Positions 6,471-8,689 of a stretch of 8,689 nucleotides of DNA are shown here, piece after piece. Source of the DNA: Anaerolineae bacterium. Lineage in GTDB: Bacteria; Chloroflexota; Anaerolineae; 4572-78; J111. The DNA lies in the NCBI GenBank assembly GCA_020433785.1, contig JAGRCC010000296.1:1-8689 (forward strand). Reading direction: 5' to 3'. Both the position numbers and the translations under genes were made by a program. Within the stretch, counting starts at the first letter, position 1. Each line of letters opens with the position of its first letter. The notes under the pieces were generated by a model. It was not told where the DNA came from, ran no database searches, and worked only from the letters and a program-made list of their open reading frames with translations.

Positions 6471-6635
6471 CTACTTTTGTTCGCGGTAGATCACATGGCG
6501 GCGGACGACCGGATCATATTTACGCAGCTCGATGCGGCTGGGGTCGTTGCGTCGATTTTTTTCGGTAGTGTAGGTGTGGGCGCTTTCGGTGCTGCGCATT
6601 CTCACCACAATGCGCACCCCTTTTTTCTTAGCCAT
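6471..6635 (-). CDS. rpmG: 50S ribosomal protein L33 (bL33), cysteine-free form
   Basis: A 54-residue large-subunit ribosomal protein with the family pattern [13 protein letters not shown], then [12 protein letters not shown] (20-31), [18 protein letters not shown] (34-51) and a QK end. The paired cysteines that bind zinc in the C+ form are absent: STES replaces CxxC and DPVV replaces CPxC. It is therefore the zinc-independent C- form, resembling E. coli L33 with KKFDPVVRQHVIYKE. The ATG at 6635-6633 follows a strong AAGGAG with 6 nt spacing. It has its own promoter (6714-6741) and terminator (6312-6364), making it a single-gene transcription unit. It is not next to secE, nusG or a tRNA as in many genomes. 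Confidence 0.95.
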   Translation of the reverse strand: MAKKKGVRIVVRMRSTESAHTYTTEKNRRNDPSRIELRKYDPVVRRHVIYREQK

Positions 6636-6713
6636 TGGTTTCTCCTTAACAAGTTCAATTCAACAAGCCAATCGGCCTGCTCAAATAATTTTCGATGGAT
6701 ATACAACGTTTCA

Positions 6714-6741
6714 ATTATAATAAGCCAAGGCTGTTTGTCAA
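6714..6741 (-). promoter_or_regulatory. Consensus sigma-70-type promoter of rpmG
   Basis: On the minus strand a perfect TTGACA (6741-6736) is followed after 16 nt by a perfect TATAAT (6719-6714). The predicted start near 6707 gives a leader of about 70 nt to the rpmG ATG. The box lies just after the galT stop codon, so rpmG does not depend on galT transcription. This is the clearest promoter in the window and suits a highly expressed ribosomal gene. Confidence 0.85.
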
Positions 6742-6754
6742 ATAAATTAGCCGG

Positions 6755-7753
6755 TTAAATCTTTACTTTGCGTAAAAAATCGGCGCAGCCTTCGGGTAGA
6801 GTCGGGTTGATAAACATGCCGCTGCCTAACTCGAAACCGGCGGCATAGTTCAGACGCGGTACAATGGTTATGTACCATTGGTAGTAATCGTTGCTGATTT
6901 CCTTGACCGGCGCGGAGCGGATAATTAAATTATAGCTGGGGTCGCGCAGGCCAAAGTAGAGGCGGCGCAAAACATTGACCAGCACCTCGGCCAGGTCGGC
7001 CAGCTCGTCGGGCTGGGCATATAAAAAGCTGATGCTCTGCTGGCGGGGGATTATCCAGGTGTGGAAGGGAGCCGGAGCCGCATACAATACAAACGCGACG
7101 AAATGTTTGCTTTCGACTAAAATCCTTTCGCCCCGAGCCAACTCATTTTCCACCATCACTCGAAAGACATTTTGACCGTAATCATCAAAATAACGCCGGG
7201 CCTCTTCCAATCGCTGCCGGATGTTGGTCGGCACTATCGGTAAAGCGATGATCTGACTATGCGGATGCTTGAGCGAAGCGCCGGCCCGATACCCGTGATT
7301 TTTGAAATAGATAATCTGCTCGACCCGCTCATCTTCGTGGATCCGCCAGCCGCGCCGTTGAAACATCTCTAACACGGCCATAATCTCGGGGGGCGACATC
7401 AGCGCCCAGGTCGTATTGTGCTTCGGGTGATCGACCACAATTTCGTGGTGACCGGCCCCGGAAATCCAGCGCTGCACGCCATCAAATTTTCGAGTGAGCG
7501 AGTCATCTTTCGATAAGGCCGGAAATTTGTTGTGGACTACCCTGGTTTGCCATACGTCTCGGTCCGGCCAGCACTCGATTTCTAGATCGAGTTCTTCATT
7601 GCCGGGGCAGAAGGGACAGGTTGGGTCAAAAGTGGGTTCATCGCCGGTGATGCTGAGCGACTCAGATTGAATAAAACCATCCGGCCGCTCGGCCCGCTCG
7701 GTGGCGATGATCACCCACTCTTTCGTTGCCATATTTTGTCGAAGTTCAGGCAT
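6755..7753 (-). CDS. galT: Galactose-1-phosphate uridylyltransferase family protein
   Basis: The 332-residue HIT-superfamily enzyme is expected to transfer UMP between UDP-glucose and a hexose 1-phosphate by a covalent uridylyl-histidine (Leloir pathway). Evidence is the N terminus MPELRQNMATKEWVIIA, the zinc pair C46 and C49 in CPFCPGNE with H112 and H163 as likely further ligands, VVHNKFPAL (72-80), and the active-site signature GASLKHPHSQI (158-168), in which H165 is the nucleophile. The C terminus ends with PRLNYAAGFELGSGMFINPTLPE. The usual C-terminal HWH motif is changed: YYQWYITI replaces the common YHWHIEI, so two metal-site histidines known from E. coli are missing. Related nucleotidyltransferases such as ADP-glucose phosphorylase are an alternative. 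No galK or galE lies beside it. The ATG is preceded by a weak GGGG site. Confidence 0.87.
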   Translation of the reverse strand: MPELRQNMATKEWVIIATERAERPDGFIQSESLSITGDEPTFDPTCPFCPGNEELDLEIECWPDRDVWQTRVVHNKFPALSKDDSLTRKFDGVQRWISGAGHHEIVVDHPKHNTTWALMSPPEIMAVLEMFQRRGWRIHEDERVEQIIYFKNHGYRAGASLKHPHSQIIALPIVPTNIRQRLEEARRYFDDYGQNVFRVMVENELARGERILVESKHFVAFVLYAAPAPFHTWIIPRQQSISFLYAQPDELADLAEVLVNVLRRLYFGLRDPSYNLIIRSAPVKEISNDYYQWYITIVPRLNYAAGFELGSGMFINPTLPEGCADFLRKVKI

Positions 7754-7768
7754 AGTTATCCCCAGTTA

Positions 7769-7786
7769 CCCGTTTGGTTAGACGGG
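7769..7786 (-). promoter_or_regulatory. Small hairpin just before the galT ribosome site
   Basis: CCCGT (7769-7773) and ACGGG (7782-7786) can pair on the minus-strand transcript, with two further near pairs inside. The hairpin ends 15 nt before the galT start codon, next to a weak ribosome site. An effect on translation is possible but speculative. Confidence 0.25.
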
Positions 7787-7818
7787 ATAAACCATTTCCA
7801 ATAATATATCGTAGTAAT

Positions 7819-7872
7819 CTATCCAGACCGGTATACTTTGCTTAAAGCGTCAGTCATGAGGTCTACGGATAG
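7819..7872 (-). terminator. Inverted repeat after hemB, possible terminator
   Basis: CTATCCAGACC (7819-7829) and GGTCTACGGATAG (7860-7872) form an 11-bp stem with a 2-nt bulge around a 30-nt loop. The dyad begins only 7 nt after the hemB stop. What follows on the minus strand is AT-rich (ATTACTACGATATATT) but is not a clean T-run, so termination here is uncertain. The position, directly after a stop codon, is the main argument. Confidence 0.35.
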
Positions 7873-7879
7873 GCCAATA

Positions 7880-8689
7880 TTAGCCCATCGATGCCAACCA
7901 ACCGGCGGCATCTTTAGCCCAGTAAGTTAAGATCATATCAGCGCCGGCCCGCTTAATCGCCAGCAGGCTTTCCAGGGCAACCCGTTTTTCATCGAGCCAG
8001 CCCAGCCGGGCGGCGGCCTTGAGCATACTATATTCGCCGCTAACATTGTAAGCGGCCAGAGGCAAGTCAGGAAATGTGTCGCGCGCCTGCCGGATAATGT
8101 CCAGATAAGCCATCGCCGGCTTTACCATGATCATATCAGCCCCTTCTGAAACGTCAAGCGTAATCTCACGCATGGCCTCGCGTCGATTGGCCGGGTCCAT
8201 CTGGTACGTTGATCGATCGCCAAATTGGGGCGGGCTGTCGGCGGCGTCACGAAACGGGCCGTAAAAGGCGCTGGCATATTTGGCGGAATAGCCCATAATG
8301 GGCGTGTCGGTGTAACCGGCTTGATCCAGCGCCTGCCGGATGGCGGCTACTTGGCCATCCATCATGGCACTGGGCGCCACCACATCCGCCCCAGCCGCCG
8401 CGTGCGAGACCGCCACCTGCCCTAAAATTTCTAACGTCGGATCATTCAAAATGTGATGATCCTCGATCACCCCGCAGTGGCCGTGATCGGTATATTCGCA
8501 CATGCAGACGTCGGTCATAATCACTAAATCTGAAACCGCCGCCCGGAGCGCTTTTATCGCTTGCTGAACGATGCCGTCCTCGGCAAAATTTTCCCGGCTA
8601 ATCGGGTCTTTTTCGGCCGGCAGGCCAAACAAAATAACGCCCGGTATGCCCAACTGGGTGATTTCTTCCGCTTCGGCAGCGAGGCGATC
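7880..8689 (-). CDS. hemB: Porphobilinogen synthase (delta-aminolevulinic acid dehydratase), 5' end cut by window edge
   Basis: This cytosolic enzyme condenses two 5-aminolevulinate molecules to porphobilinogen in haem and other tetrapyrrole synthesis. The last 269 residues are visible; the family usually has about 320-330, so some 55-60 N-terminal residues lie beyond the right edge. The frame is open to base 8689, starting [14 protein letters not shown]; the internal TTG at 8653 is not the true start. The catalytic lysines are in MGYSAKYAS (visible K137) and MIMVKPA (visible K190). [14 protein letters not shown] carries the three zinc cysteines (visible 62, 64 and 72), marking a zinc-dependent rather than magnesium-only enzyme. 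NVSGEYSM and the C-terminal DMILTYWA are also typical. galT follows after 126 nt with an inverted repeat between, so co-transcription is uncertain. Confidence 0.96.
   Translation of the reverse strand, partial: DRLAAEAEEITQLGIPGVILFGLPAEKDPISRENFAEDGIVQQAIKALRAAVSDLVIMTDVCMCEYTDHGHCGVIEDHHILNDPTLEILGQVAVSHAAAGADVVAPSAMMDGQVAAIRQALDQAGYTDTPIMGYSAKYASAFYGPFRDAADSPPQFGDRSTYQMDPANRREAMREITLDVSEGADMIMVKPAMAYLDIIRQARDTFPDLPLAAYNVSGEYSMLKAAARLGWLDEKRVALESLLAIKRAGADMILTYWAKDAAGWLASMG

Noticed and set aside
8651..8653. TTG as the true start of hemB
   Set aside because: The frame is open beyond it to the window edge with family-typical sequence ([13 protein letters not shown]), so the start lies outside the window.

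Overview
The window holds nine protein-coding genes, all on the minus strand. In order of transcription (right to left) they are hemB (cut by the right edge), galT, rpmG, a moxR-type AAA+ ATPase, a DUF58 membrane protein, leuC, leuD, and a class I fructose-bisphosphate aldolase fbaB (cut by the left edge). That is eight complete or partial named genes plus the unnamed DUF58 gene. Every call rests on family motifs readable in the translation. No rRNA, tRNA, CRISPR array, transposase, phage gene or integrase was found.

The organism is a bacterium with fairly balanced base composition, clear Shine-Dalgarno sequences, at least one TTG start, and at least one textbook sigma-70-type promoter. The mix of genes, the loose non-operonic packing and the repeat-rich intergenic sequence would fit an uncultured Chloroflexota (Anaerolineae-like) genome. 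That placement is an impression, not a proof.

Region by region: 7880-8689 is the C-terminal five-sixths of a zinc-type porphobilinogen synthase (tetrapyrrole synthesis). 6755-7753 is a hexose-1-phosphate uridylyltransferase (Leloir-type sugar nucleotide metabolism). 6471-6635 is the cysteine-free form of ribosomal protein bL33, with its own consensus promoter upstream and a strong intrinsic terminator downstream. 5219-6172 and 3912-5207 form a tight two-gene MoxR/DUF58 operon with translational coupling. 3132-3911 is a 780-base gap containing dyads close to leuC, a 21-bp minisatellite, and an 'atccgt' repeat element inside a long inverted repeat. 1713-3131 and 978-1589 encode the two subunits of isopropylmalate isomerase (leucine synthesis). 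1-721 encodes the first 240 residues of the aldolase (glycolysis/gluconeogenesis), with a hairpin-rich leader at 722-965.

Functionally this is ordinary housekeeping: leucine, haem, central carbon, ribosome, and an envelope or protein-maturation module. I see no convincing novel multi-gene system. What merits a second look is mostly between the genes: the minisatellite with open frames on both strands, several dyads of similar overall length (about 54 nt) in four gaps, paired direct repeats before moxR, and nested hairpins before the aldolase. Within genes, the unusual points are a GalT lacking the usual C-terminal His-X-His and a MoxR/DUF58 pair without the customary third partner.
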